DNA of 24,398 nucleotides, taken from assembly GCA_016302005.1 (NCBI GenBank), contig JAEDOK010000005.1, forward strand, positions 1-24,398. The letters run 5' to 3'. Below are positions 15,693-23,226 of the stretch, piece after piece (position 1 is the stretch's first letter; every line of letters starts with the position of its first letter). Both the position numbers and the translations under genes were made by a program. The notes below the pieces were generated by a model, which was not told the origin of the DNA, searched no databases, and saw only the letters and a program-made list of their open reading frames with translations. Source of the stretch: Oscillospiraceae bacterium. GTDB taxonomy: Bacteria; Bacillota_A; Clostridia; Oscillospirales; Oscillospiraceae.

Positions 15693-16854
15693 AACAGAGA
15701 TCCAATTTGTCGAAGAAACGCCGGAAGAGCGCAAGCCCTCCGCAAAAAAGCGCTGGCTGATTTTTGCCGGTGTTTTACTGCTGATTCTCCTTCTATTGGC
15801 GTGGTTTTTGCTTTCGAACAGCACCTCGCTCGATGGAGTGAAGCGTTTTTTCCTCTATCTCGGCAAGGATGAGGCACAATACGGCAGGCTGCAATTTGAA
15901 AGCTACGGCACTTGCAGCTATGCTTTGGCAGACGGTCGCTTCGCTGTAACGACACAGGGCGGCGCGACCCTCTTTGCCGAGGACGGTAGTGCGTTATGCC
16001 GCGTGCAAGGGAGCTTTTCTAACCCCGCCATGAAAAGCGCAGACAGCTTTTTATTGCTCTATGACATCGGCGGAACTCGACTCGTTTTGCTCAACAGCGA
16101 GGGCGACACGCTCCTTGACACCACAGCCTCAGGCGAGATCTACGACGCGGAGCTGTCTCCCGAAGGCTATATCAGCGTGCTTTGCGAGGGCACAAATTGC
16201 CGCGCCTCTCTAACGGTGTATACCAAAAACGGCGCTACACCCTATGTTCGTAATTCCAAGAATCATTATCTCAACACCTGCGCCGTCTCTCCCGACGGGA
16301 AATACGCCGCCGTATCCACACTGGGGCAGCAGGATATTTCCTTTACCGGAACGGTACAGCTTCTGGAAACCGATCAAGAGGAGATCGCGGCAGAGCTCTC
16401 CCTCGGATCGCAGATGATCTACGAACTTCGTTTCTTAACGAACAAGCGCTTGTGTGCCATTGGGGAACAGCGCATTGTTTTCTTTGAAACGGACGGTACC
16501 GTTCTTTGTGAATACGAAGAGGACGACGGAGTACTCGTCAGCTACAGTTTTGACGGGGACGGCTTTCTCACCCTTGCCTATGACTTATACGATACCGAAG
16601 GCGGCAGCCGTCTTGTCACCCTAGACGACACGGGGAAAGAAATCGCCGCTGTCCGCTTGTCGCGTTCCCCTACCCATATCAGCGCCTACGGCGGATATGT
16701 TTGTATCCTGAATGAGCAGGAGCTTCTGATCTATGACCGCTCCCTGACGCTGAAAAACCAAACGGAAAACGCAGGCTATCTTGCCGCTTTGGTCCGCTCG
16801 GACGGCACCGCATTGTGTGTGTCCTCCGGCGAAGCGGTTCTCTATATTCCCTGA
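15682..16854 (+). CDS. membrane-anchored DUF5711-like beta-propeller protein
   Basis: The 390-residue protein has a charged N terminus, a single membrane anchor at about 25-46, and an extracellular domain of repeated beta strands in which Asp/Gly turns recur (ADGRFAV, EDGSALC, SEGDTLL, PEGYISV, PDGKYAAV, FDGDGFL, DDTGKEI). This layout matches DUF5711-like or WD40/NHL-like propellers of clostridia. No catalytic residues are evident, so a scaffold or sensor role is possible. The start ATG 15682 lies inside truA and is preceded by GGGGAGG, so the two are translationally coupled. Function is unknown; its place between truA and the Clp gene does not reveal one. Confidence 0.75.
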   Translation: MSDKTEIQFVEETPEERKPSAKKRWLIFAGVLLLILLLLAWFLLSNSTSLDGVKRFFLYLGKDEAQYGRLQFESYGTCSYALADGRFAVTTQGGATLFAEDGSALCRVQGSFSNPAMKSADSFLLLYDIGGTRLVLLNSEGDTLLDTTASGEIYDAELSPEGYISVLCEGTNCRASLTVYTKNGATPYVRNSKNHYLNTCAVSPDGKYAAVSTLGQQDISFTGTVQLLETDQEEIAAELSLGSQMIYELRFLTNKRLCAIGEQRIVFFETDGTVLCEYEEDDGVLVSYSFDGDGFLTLAYDLYDTEGGSRLVTLDDTGKEIAAVRLSRSPTHISAYGGYVCILNEQELLIYDRSLTLKNQTENAGYLAALVRSDGTALCVSSGEAVLYIP

Positions 16855-16880
16855 CGCTCCATTCCACAAGGAGGAATTCT

Positions 16881-19154
16881 ATGAAACCCACACTGTGCAG
16901 CAGATGTAAAAAGAATGTTGCTGTGATCTTTATCACCAAGGTTGAAAACGGCAAAAGCACAAATGAGGGACTTTGTCTGAAATGTGCAAAGGATCTCGGC
17001 ATCAAGCAGGTCGATGAGATCGTCGAGCGCATGGGCATCACTGACGAGGATCTTGAAAGCCTGAACGGTGAAATGATGTCTCTGATGCAGCCGGAGGAAG
17101 ACGAGGATGAGGACGATATCGGCAGCCGTACCGCAACCTTCCCGCACATGAACCGTCTGTTCGGAAACGCCGGAGAGATCGTGCCCAAAGAGGAGTCAAA
17201 GGAAAAATCGAAAGAGCCGCAGTCTGACAAGCCCAAGAGCAAAAAACATAAGTTTTTGGACACCTACTGTCTCAGTCTGACGGGGAAAGCGCGCGCCAAC
17301 GCAATGGATCAGATCATCGGGCGCGAGGTCGAGACGGAACGCGTCGTACAGATCCTGAACCGCCGCCAGAAGAACAATCCCTGTCTGATCGGCGAGCCGG
17401 GCGTCGGCAAGACAGCCATCGCGGAAGGACTTGCCCAGCGTATTGTCGCAGGCAACGTCCCCTTTAAGCTCCGCGACAAGGAGGTTTATCTGCTCGATCT
17501 GACCTCTTTGGTCGCAGGCACGCAGTTCCGCGGACAGTTTGAAAGCCGTATGAAAAGTCTCATTGCCGAGGTAAAAGCCTGCGGAAACATCATTCTCGTC
17601 ATTGACGAGGTGCATAATCTTGTCGGCGCTGGCGACGCGGAAGGCTCCATGAGCGCCGCGAACATTCTAAAGCCCGCTCTCTCGCGCGGCGAAATTCAGG
17701 TCATCGGTGCGACGACCTTCGCAGAATACCGGAAGTATATCGAAAAGGACGCCGCCTTGGAGCGCCGCTTCCAGCCCGTAACCGTGGCGGAGCCGACAAT
17801 TGAGGAGGCCGTCGCCATCATCCGCGGCATCTCCCATTATTACGAGCTGTATCACGGTGTCAAAGTCACACCCGAAATCGCAAGGCAAGCAGTCATTCTC
17901 TCCGAGCGCTATATCACCGATCGTTTCCTCCCCGATAAAGCCATCGACCTGCTCGATGAAGCCTGTTCCGACCTCAATCTGCACACCAAGGAGATCTCCG
18001 ACCTTGCCGAAAAGCGCAAGGAACGGGACGATTATAACCTCGAGATCAAAATGCTCACCGAGGATACCGAGCATGAGAATTTTGAGCGTCTTGCGCTGCT
18101 GCGCAGCAATGTTCTGCGCTTAAATCAGGAGATCGCCGCATTGGAGGCGAAGCCCGCGCCCGTATTGACGATGGAAAATCTTGCCCGTGTGATCGAGATG
18201 TGGACGAAGATCCCCGCGAGCAAGATCCGCGCGCAGGAATATGAGCAGCTCCGCACCTTGGAGGAGCGCCTGAAGAAGCGCATTGTCGGGCAGGATGAGG
18301 CAATCCGCGCTGTCGCCTCCGCGATTCGCCGTAACCGCGTCGGCATAGCAACGAAAAAACATCCCGTCTCGTTTATCTTTGTCGGCTCCACGGGCGTAGG
18401 CAAGACAGAACTGGTCAAAACGCTTGCAGACGAGCTGTTTGACTCCGTGGATTCCCTCGTGCGGCTGGATATGTCGGAATATATGGAACGTCACTCCGTC
18501 TCGAAGCTGATCGGTTCGCCTCCCGGCTACGTCGGCTACGACGAGGCGGGGCAGTTGACGGAGAAAATCCGCCGTAAGCCCTACAGCGTCATCCTGTTTG
18601 ACGAGCTGGAAAAGGCGCACCCCGATGTACTCAATGTGCTTTTGCAAATTCTCGACGACGGACGCATCACCGACGCACAGGGCAGAGTGGTCAACTTTGA
18701 AAATACCGTCATCGTAATGACCTCAAACGCCGGCTCCGAGCGCAAGGACGGATCCGTGGGCTTTGCCCGCAGCATGTCCGAGCAGAGCAAGGAAAAAGCA
18801 ATGAAGGCGCTCCGCGATTTCCTGCGTCCCGAATTCCTCAACCGCGTAGACGAGATCGTCTGCTTCAACAAGCTGACGGAGGAGAATTTCCGCGGCATTG
18901 CGTCGATCATGCTCGGCGAGCTGCGCGAGAATTTAGACGAGCACGGCATCAACCTGACATGGGACGACAGTATCCTTGACTACCTCGTCAAAGAGTCCTA
19001 TTCTCTCACCTACGGCGCGCGGAATCTCCGCCGCACCATCCAGCGTGAGCTGGAGGACGCAATCGCGGAGAAGATCATTGACAGCTATGAGAACCCCATC
19101 ACGCAGATCAAGCTGACGGCAGACGACGAACAGGTCAGCATTCTGTCGCTGTAA
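16881..19154 (+). CDS. ClpE-like AAA+ unfoldase with N-terminal zinc finger
   Basis: A Hsp100 subunit of 757 residues that unfolds proteins for ClpP. The N terminus has a four-cysteine zinc motif (CSRC at 6-9, CLKC at 32-35), as in ClpE and McsA, and no ClpC-type double N-domain. An acidic linker at 56-80 and a basic linker at 101-124 precede D1: Walker A GEPGVGKT at 171-178, Walker B IDEVH at 241-245. A short coiled M-domain at about 370-420 follows, then D2: Walker A GSTGVGKT at 501-508, Walker B LFDELEK at 571-577, pore loop GYVG at 548-551. The ClpP-docking tripeptide VGF lies at 625-627. The start is ATG 16881 behind AAGGAGG. No ctsR or mcsB neighbour is present. Confidence 0.92.
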   Translation: MKPTLCSRCKKNVAVIFITKVENGKSTNEGLCLKCAKDLGIKQVDEIVERMGITDEDLESLNGEMMSLMQPEEDEDEDDIGSRTATFPHMNRLFGNAGEIVPKEESKEKSKEPQSDKPKSKKHKFLDTYCLSLTGKARANAMDQIIGREVETERVVQILNRRQKNNPCLIGEPGVGKTAIAEGLAQRIVAGNVPFKLRDKEVYLLDLTSLVAGTQFRGQFESRMKSLIAEVKACGNIILVIDEVHNLVGAGDAEGSMSAANILKPALSRGEIQVIGATTFAEYRKYIEKDAALERRFQPVTVAEPTIEEAVAIIRGISHYYELYHGVKVTPEIARQAVILSERYITDRFLPDKAIDLLDEACSDLNLHTKEISDLAEKRKERDDYNLEIKMLTEDTEHENFERLALLRSNVLRLNQEIAALEAKPAPVLTMENLARVIEMWTKIPASKIRAQEYEQLRTLEERLKKRIVGQDEAIRAVASAIRRNRVGIATKKHPVSFIFVGSTGVGKTELVKTLADELFDSVDSLVRLDMSEYMERHSVSKLIGSPPGYVGYDEAGQLTEKIRRKPYSVILFDELEKAHPDVLNVLLQILDDGRITDAQGRVVNFENTVIVMTSNAGSERKDGSVGFARSMSEQSKEKAMKALRDFLRPEFLNRVDEIVCFNKLTEENFRGIASIMLGELRENLDEHGINLTWDDSILDYLVKESYSLTYGARNLRRTIQRELEDAIAEKIIDSYENPITQIKLTADDEQVSILSL

Positions 19155-19182
19155 ACAAAGTAACAGAAAGAGAGGATCCACT

Positions 19183-19974
19183 GTGAAGCATCCGATCAAA
19201 GCGGCGTTCTTTGACATTGACGGGACGCTTGTTTCGCTGAAATCAAAGGTCTATCCACCCTCGACCGCTGTCGCCTTAAAGCGCCTGCGCGAAAACGGCG
19301 TTTTGCTGTTTGTCGCGACGGGTCGTTCGCGGTTTGAGATCCAAAGCGAACACCTGCTCGACGGGCTGGAATTTGACGGCTATCTGACCAATAACGGGCA
19401 AGATGCCTACGACGCAGCGGGCACCTTGCTTTACGGCAAGCCCATCGCGCCTGACGAAGCCGCCGCCGTCTTGGACTGGGCGGAGAAAAACGGGCACGCC
19501 TGCTGGATGGTCAGCTCGGAAAAGAGCCGCCTGAACCGCAGTAATGCACGCGTCTGCGAGGCAATGGAAGCCATTCACACCCGTCTGCCCGAGATTGGTG
19601 ATCTGCGCGAAATGCTGAAAACGCCGATCTATAAAATTGTCCTCTTTCTGACGCATGAGGAGATGAAAGTCCCGATGGCGCTTGTCCCGCACTGCCGCAC
19701 GACACAGTGGTTCGAGCTTGGGCACGACGTCATCTCCTTAGACGGCGGCAAGGAGAACGCTATGGCAGACATTCTCGCGCGTTACGGCATCCCGCAGAGC
19801 GAGAGCATTGCGTTCGGCGATTCGGAAAACGACATTGCCATGCTCCGCGCCGCAGGAATCGGCGTTGCTATGGGAAACGCCACCAAAGAAGCCATGGATG
19901 CCGCCGATTACGTCACGGACGACTGCGACGATGACGGACTCCTTCATGCGTTGGAGCATTTTTCACTCATCTAA
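19183..19974 (+). CDS. Cof-type HAD-superfamily hydrolase
   Basis: The 263-residue protein contains the four HAD motifs: DIDGT at 11-15 (nucleophile D11, acid/base D13), ATGR with T46, the conserved lysine K190, and GDSENDIAML at 212-221 (metal ligands D213 and D217). The large cap between motifs II and III is of the C2B Cof type, so it is probably a phosphatase of sugar phosphates or flavin/phosphate cofactors; the substrate cannot be assigned. The start is GTG 19183 behind AGAGAGGA. It is the last gene before the strong terminator at 19977, closing the nine-gene operon. Confidence 0.9.
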   Translation: MKHPIKAAFFDIDGTLVSLKSKVYPPSTAVALKRLRENGVLLFVATGRSRFEIQSEHLLDGLEFDGYLTNNGQDAYDAAGTLLYGKPIAPDEAAAVLDWAEKNGHACWMVSSEKSRLNRSNARVCEAMEAIHTRLPEIGDLREMLKTPIYKIVLFLTHEEMKVPMALVPHCRTTQWFELGHDVISLDGGKENAMADILARYGIPQSESIAFGDSENDIAMLRAAGIGVAMGNATKEAMDAADYVTDDCDDDGLLHALEHFSLI

Positions 19975-19976
19975 TC

Positions 19977-20008
19977 AAAAACGCACGGGCAGCCGCCCGT
20001 GCGTTTTT
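19977..20008. terminator. strong bidirectional terminator between convergent operons
   Basis: A 14-bp perfect stem AAAAACGCACGGGC/GCCCGTGCGTTTTT (19977-19990/19995-20008) with loop AGCC has A/T runs on both flanks, so it ends the plus-strand operon and the minus-strand exchanger transcript. Confidence 0.95.
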
Positions 20009-20044
20009 GGGATAGATGGAAAATAATTACTGCTGTGTGTAGGG

Positions 20045-20995
20045 TCACATGAGTACGGAATAGACCAGATATGCGATATACCCGCTGACCATGATAACGC
20101 CCTGTGCTCTGTGGAATTTTTTGAAGAGCAGCGTCGGAAGCAGCGCAACTGCCGCTATGGCAAAGCAAACAGGCATGTCTAACGCGACGCTGGCGTTGGG
20201 AACCGTCAGCGTCCCGCCGGAGATGAACGCGCAGATAGGCAGGATCATCGTGATATCAATGATATTCGCGCCGATGATGTTGCCCACGGACATACTCCCC
20301 TGCTTTTTGACCAGGGAGGTAATCGCCGTAACCAGCTCCGGCAGCGATGTGCCGATGGCAATGAGCGTGATGGCAATAATGCGCTCCGGCACGCCGATCA
20401 GCTTTGCAAGATATTTTCCGTTATCCACCAGCAGGTTCGAGCCGATCGCCAGCGCAGCCGCGCCGAGGACAAATTTGAGAAGGTTGATCAGCAGGATCTT
20501 TTTCGTCACCTGCGGGCGCTCATTCTTCTCCTTCTGCTTGGAAGCGGAGTAAACATTCTCAACGATAAAGGCAACAAACAGCGCAAACAGCAGAACGGAG
20601 TCCCAAATCGTCACCGTTCCGTCCAAGCAGACCATCAGCAGCGTGAAGATGCTCATGAGCATCATAGCGGATTTCATGCCGATCTGCGCACGTTTGATTG
20701 CCATCGGTAAGAAGATGACGGACACGCCCATGATCAAGCCGGTGTTTGCCGTGACGGAGCCGATTGCGTTGCCTATGGCGATTTCGGTGCTTCCGCCCAC
20801 TGCGGCAATGGACGAGGCGAAAACCTCAGGCAGCGTCGTTGCAATCGAGACGACTGTTGCGCCGACAATAAACTTCGGAATGCCGGACGCCTCCGCCATC
20901 CATGTCGCCGCATCAACAAAGACATCGCCGCCCTTGATAATCAGACCAAGACCGAGTAAGAACAATAATATTGCGGACACGGTTTCCCAAGACAT
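20045..20995 (-). CDS. CaCA-family cation/cation exchanger (YrbG-like)
   Basis: The 316-residue membrane protein has two alpha repeats, the family hallmark. The first, about 44-90, reads IVGATVVSIATTLPEVFASS...GNAIGSVTANTGLIMG (acidic E57). The second, about 211-250, contains IAIGTSLPELVTAI (E220) and GNIIGANIIDI. About ten hydrophobic segments surround a charged central loop at 151-166. The family exchanges Ca2+ or other divalent ions against Na+ or H+; the Mn2+-type riboswitch upstream suggests Mn2+ (or Ca2+) export. The start is ATG 20995 behind AGGAGG. It converges with the HAD gene on a shared terminator. Confidence 0.9.
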   Translation of the reverse strand: MSWETVSAILLFLLGLGLIIKGGDVFVDAATWMAEASGIPKFIVGATVVSIATTLPEVFASSIAAVGGSTEIAIGNAIGSVTANTGLIMGVSVIFLPMAIKRAQIGMKSAMMLMSIFTLLMVCLDGTVTIWDSVLLFALFVAFIVENVYSASKQKEKNERPQVTKKILLINLLKFVLGAAALAIGSNLLVDNGKYLAKLIGVPERIIAITLIAIGTSLPELVTAITSLVKKQGSMSVGNIIGANIIDITMILPICAFISGGTLTVPNASVALDMPVCFAIAAVALLPTLLFKKFHRAQGVIMVSGYIAYLVYSVLM

Positions 20996-21030
20996 GAAAT
21001 GCTCCTCCTAATGTAATCTTTCCGAAAAAA

Positions 21031-21063
21031 CAAAAAAGACCTTTGGCACAATGCCAAAAGTCT
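21031..21063 (-). terminator. regulatory intrinsic terminator of the exchanger riboswitch
   Basis: On the minus strand an 11-bp stem AGACTTTTGGC/GCCAAAGGTCT (one wobble) with a 5-base loop is followed by TTTTTTG. It overlaps the 3' end of the yybP-ykoY aptamer, as expected for transcriptional control. Confidence 0.9.
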
Positions 21064-21147
21064 CGTTCCTAACCAAAGTAAGGCGCATGACCACCGAAAA
21101 AATTCGGGCGGTTGTTGACCATGCGATTTTAACTACTCCCTCTTAAC
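21037..21147 (-). promoter_or_regulatory. yybP-ykoY (Mn2+) riboswitch
   Basis: Reading the minus strand, the leader contains AGGGAGTAG, matching the L1 GGGGAGTAG of the class, then a GC-rich arm (CCGCCCGAA, TTCGGTGG), then AACGAGAC leading directly into the terminator hairpin, as in the well-known B. subtilis yybP leader (ACCGAGACTTTG). These are the conserved loops that bind Mn2+ in this class. In the usual mechanism Mn2+ stabilises the aptamer and prevents terminator formation, switching on efflux. It begins about at the predicted transcription start and ends before the exchanger's AGGAGG. Confidence 0.85.
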
Positions 21148-21153
21148 AGGATG

Positions 21154-21182
21154 ATTATAGCAGTTATTTCCCATTTTGTCAA
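21154..21182 (-). promoter_or_regulatory. sigma-A promoter of the riboswitch-exchanger transcript
   Basis: On the minus strand TTGACA (21177-21182) and TATAAT (21154-21159) are both perfect and separated by 17 bases. Confidence 0.95.
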
Positions 21183-21313
21183 GCATGACCTTTTCAAACA
21201 CGCAAAATCCCGTAACAGAATGCCTTGACGCAAAACATCCTCATCTCAATATATATGTCACTTCACTATACCCCCATTTTCCGGTCTTTTTCGATCAATC
21301 CACAACAGCATTC

Positions 21314-21342
21314 TTGCTTCTCCGAAAATAATTTGCTATAAT
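21314..21342 (+). promoter_or_regulatory. sigma-A promoter of the ABC exporter pair
   Basis: TTGCTT (21314-21319) and TATAAT (21337-21342) are separated by 17 bases. A 6-bp hairpin CCATGC/GCATGG at 21345-21363 lies at or near the transcription start. Nothing else is evident between 21183 and 21313. Confidence 0.8.
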
Positions 21343-21393
21343 ATCCATGCTTATCATGCATGGAATTTTGCTATTTTCCGTGTAAATTCCGTT

Positions 21394-21411
21394 AAGGAGG
21401 CGTTTTCCATC
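21394..21411 (+). promoter_or_regulatory. ribosome-binding site with probable AUC start codon
   Basis: AAGGAGG (21394-21400) is followed eight bases later by ATC (21409-21411), in frame with the exporter. No ATG, GTG, TTG or CTG occurs in this frame between the promoter and TTG 21517. Confidence 0.6.
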
Positions 21412-23226
21412 AAGCAAAAGAAGAATGAGAGACTTTTCCGTCATCTTGGAAAGTGTCTCGGAAGCTACAAGCGCTGGACAATCGCGGCAGCGATCTTCGG
21501 CGGTGTCGAGGTCATATTGGAGATATTGATGCCCATTTTAATGTCCGTGATCGTGGACGGCGGTCTGTATCGGGAGGAGGACTTTATTCTGCGTTCTCTC
21601 TTTCCCGACACACTGGTTGCAAATCGCAATCGCTTTGTCCTCGTTGTCGGCGCGGTGATGGTCTTTGTCGCCTGCCTTTCGATGCTCTGCGGGCTGTTGA
21701 GCGCCCGCTGTTCCGCAGTTGCCAGTCAAGGCTTCGCGAAGAATTTGCGGAGCAACCTGCTGCAAAAGATTCAAGGCTTCTCCTTTTCCAACATAGACCG
21801 TTTTTCCACGCCGAGCCTTATCACCCGTGGGACGACCGACGTCAATACCGTCCGTACCTCCATGCACCAGCTTCTGCGCACGTTTTCCCGCTCCCCGATC
21901 ATGCTGGTCATGGCAACCCTGATGGCATTCACCATTGCGCCGCGACTCGCACTGATCTTTCTGCTCTCCATCCCGCTGCTCGCGGGCATACTGATTATAT
22001 TGATGAAGATCGGGCAGCCGCGTTTCAAGCGGATGCTGCGAAAGACGGATGCCATGAACCGCGCCGTGCAGGAAAATCTTGTCAGCAGCCGCGTTGTCAA
22101 AGCCTATGTCCGCGGTGACTACGAGTCCGAACGCTTCCGTGACACCGCTGAGGAGCTGCGTCAGGCAACGCTCTCCTCCTCCCGCCTGTTCACGCTGACC
22201 GGTCCGATCCAAATGCTCATCATGTGGGGTTGCACCATTCTTCTGCTCCTGTTCGGCGGCAGAGAGATCATCTTCCACACCACCGGGCTTTTGACCGGCG
22301 AGCTTGTCAGCCTCGTCTCTTACGCAACTCAGGCGGTCAGCTCTCTGACGGCGATCTCTTGGCTCATCATGTCCATGTCCCGCGCCCAGGCTTCTCTTGT
22401 GCGAATCAACGAGGTCTTCGACGAATCACAGGATATTGCCGACGGTCCCTGCGACGAGCCGGTAAAGGACGGCAGCGTCGGTTTTGAGGATGTCTGCTTC
22501 AGCTATACCAAGAATGCGGACAAGCCCACCCTCGATCACATCACCGTCCATATTCGCAGCGGCGAGACGCTCGGAGTCATCGGCGGCACGGGCGAGGGAA
22601 AATCCACATTTGTCAACCTGATCCCGCGCTTTTATGACACGCTTTCCGGAATCGTGCGCGTAGGCGGGCGCGATGTAAAGGACTATACGCTCAAAGCGCT
22701 GCGTGACGGCGTGTCGATGGTGCTGCAAAACGGCACGCTCTTTTCCGGCACGATTGCCGATAATCTCCGATGGGGCAAGCCCGACGCAACCCTTGCGGAA
22801 ATGCAGGAGGCGTGTTCCATTGCCTGTGCGGACGAATTCATCGACCGCTTTGCCGACGGCTATGAAACGATGCTCGAGCAAAACGCCGCCAACCTATCCG
22901 GCGGTCAGAAGCAGCGCCTCCGTATCGCCCGCGCTGTCATAAAGCATCCGAAAATTCTGATTCTTGACGATTCCACCAGCGCCGTAGATATGACGACCGA
23001 CGAGCATATCCGCAGCGCGCTGCGCACCGCTCTGCCGGGCACAACGAAAATCATCATTGCGCAGCGTATCGCCTCTATTATGGCGTGCGACCGTATCCTC
23101 GTTTTGGACGAGGGAAAGCTTTCGGATATCGGAACGCATGAGGAGCTGATGTCGCGCAGCCATATCTATCGTGATGTCTATCAAAGCCAAATGCGAGAGG
23201 AGGCGGCTGTACATGGCGAAGGTTGA
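21409..23226 (+). CDS. ABC exporter subunit with degenerate ATPase site (heterodimer partner 1)
   Basis: A half-transporter of about 605 residues if started at the AUC at 21409; the next alternative, TTG 21517, lies inside the first transmembrane helix and has no ribosome site. The membrane domain has six hydrophobic segments, then the NBD: Walker A GGTGEGKST at 392-400, Q-loop MVLQNGTLFSGT, signature LSGGQKQR at 496-503, Walker B ILILDD at 516-521. Two key residues are changed: the catalytic Glu after Walker B is Asp (D521) and the H-loop His is Gln (Q552, in IIAQRIAS). This matches the degenerate subunit of heterodimeric exporters such as TM287. The stop overlaps the next gene by 14 bases. 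Substrate unknown; drug or peptide export is possible. Confidence 0.9.
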   Translation: MKQKKNERLFRHLGKCLGSYKRWTIAAAIFGGVEVILEILMPILMSVIVDGGLYREEDFILRSLFPDTLVANRNRFVLVVGAVMVFVACLSMLCGLLSARCSAVASQGFAKNLRSNLLQKIQGFSFSNIDRFSTPSLITRGTTDVNTVRTSMHQLLRTFSRSPIMLVMATLMAFTIAPRLALIFLLSIPLLAGILIILMKIGQPRFKRMLRKTDAMNRAVQENLVSSRVVKAYVRGDYESERFRDTAEELRQATLSSSRLFTLTGPIQMLIMWGCTILLLLFGGREIIFHTTGLLTGELVSLVSYATQAVSSLTAISWLIMSMSRAQASLVRINEVFDESQDIADGPCDEPVKDGSVGFEDVCFSYTKNADKPTLDHITVHIRSGETLGVIGGTGEGKSTFVNLIPRFYDTLSGIVRVGGRDVKDYTLKALRDGVSMVLQNGTLFSGTIADNLRWGKPDATLAEMQEACSIACADEFIDRFADGYETMLEQNAANLSGGQKQRLRIARAVIKHPKILILDDSTSAVDMTTDEHIRSALRTALPGTTKIIIAQRIASIMACDRILVLDEGKLSDIGTHEELMSRSHIYRDVYQSQMREEAAVHGEG

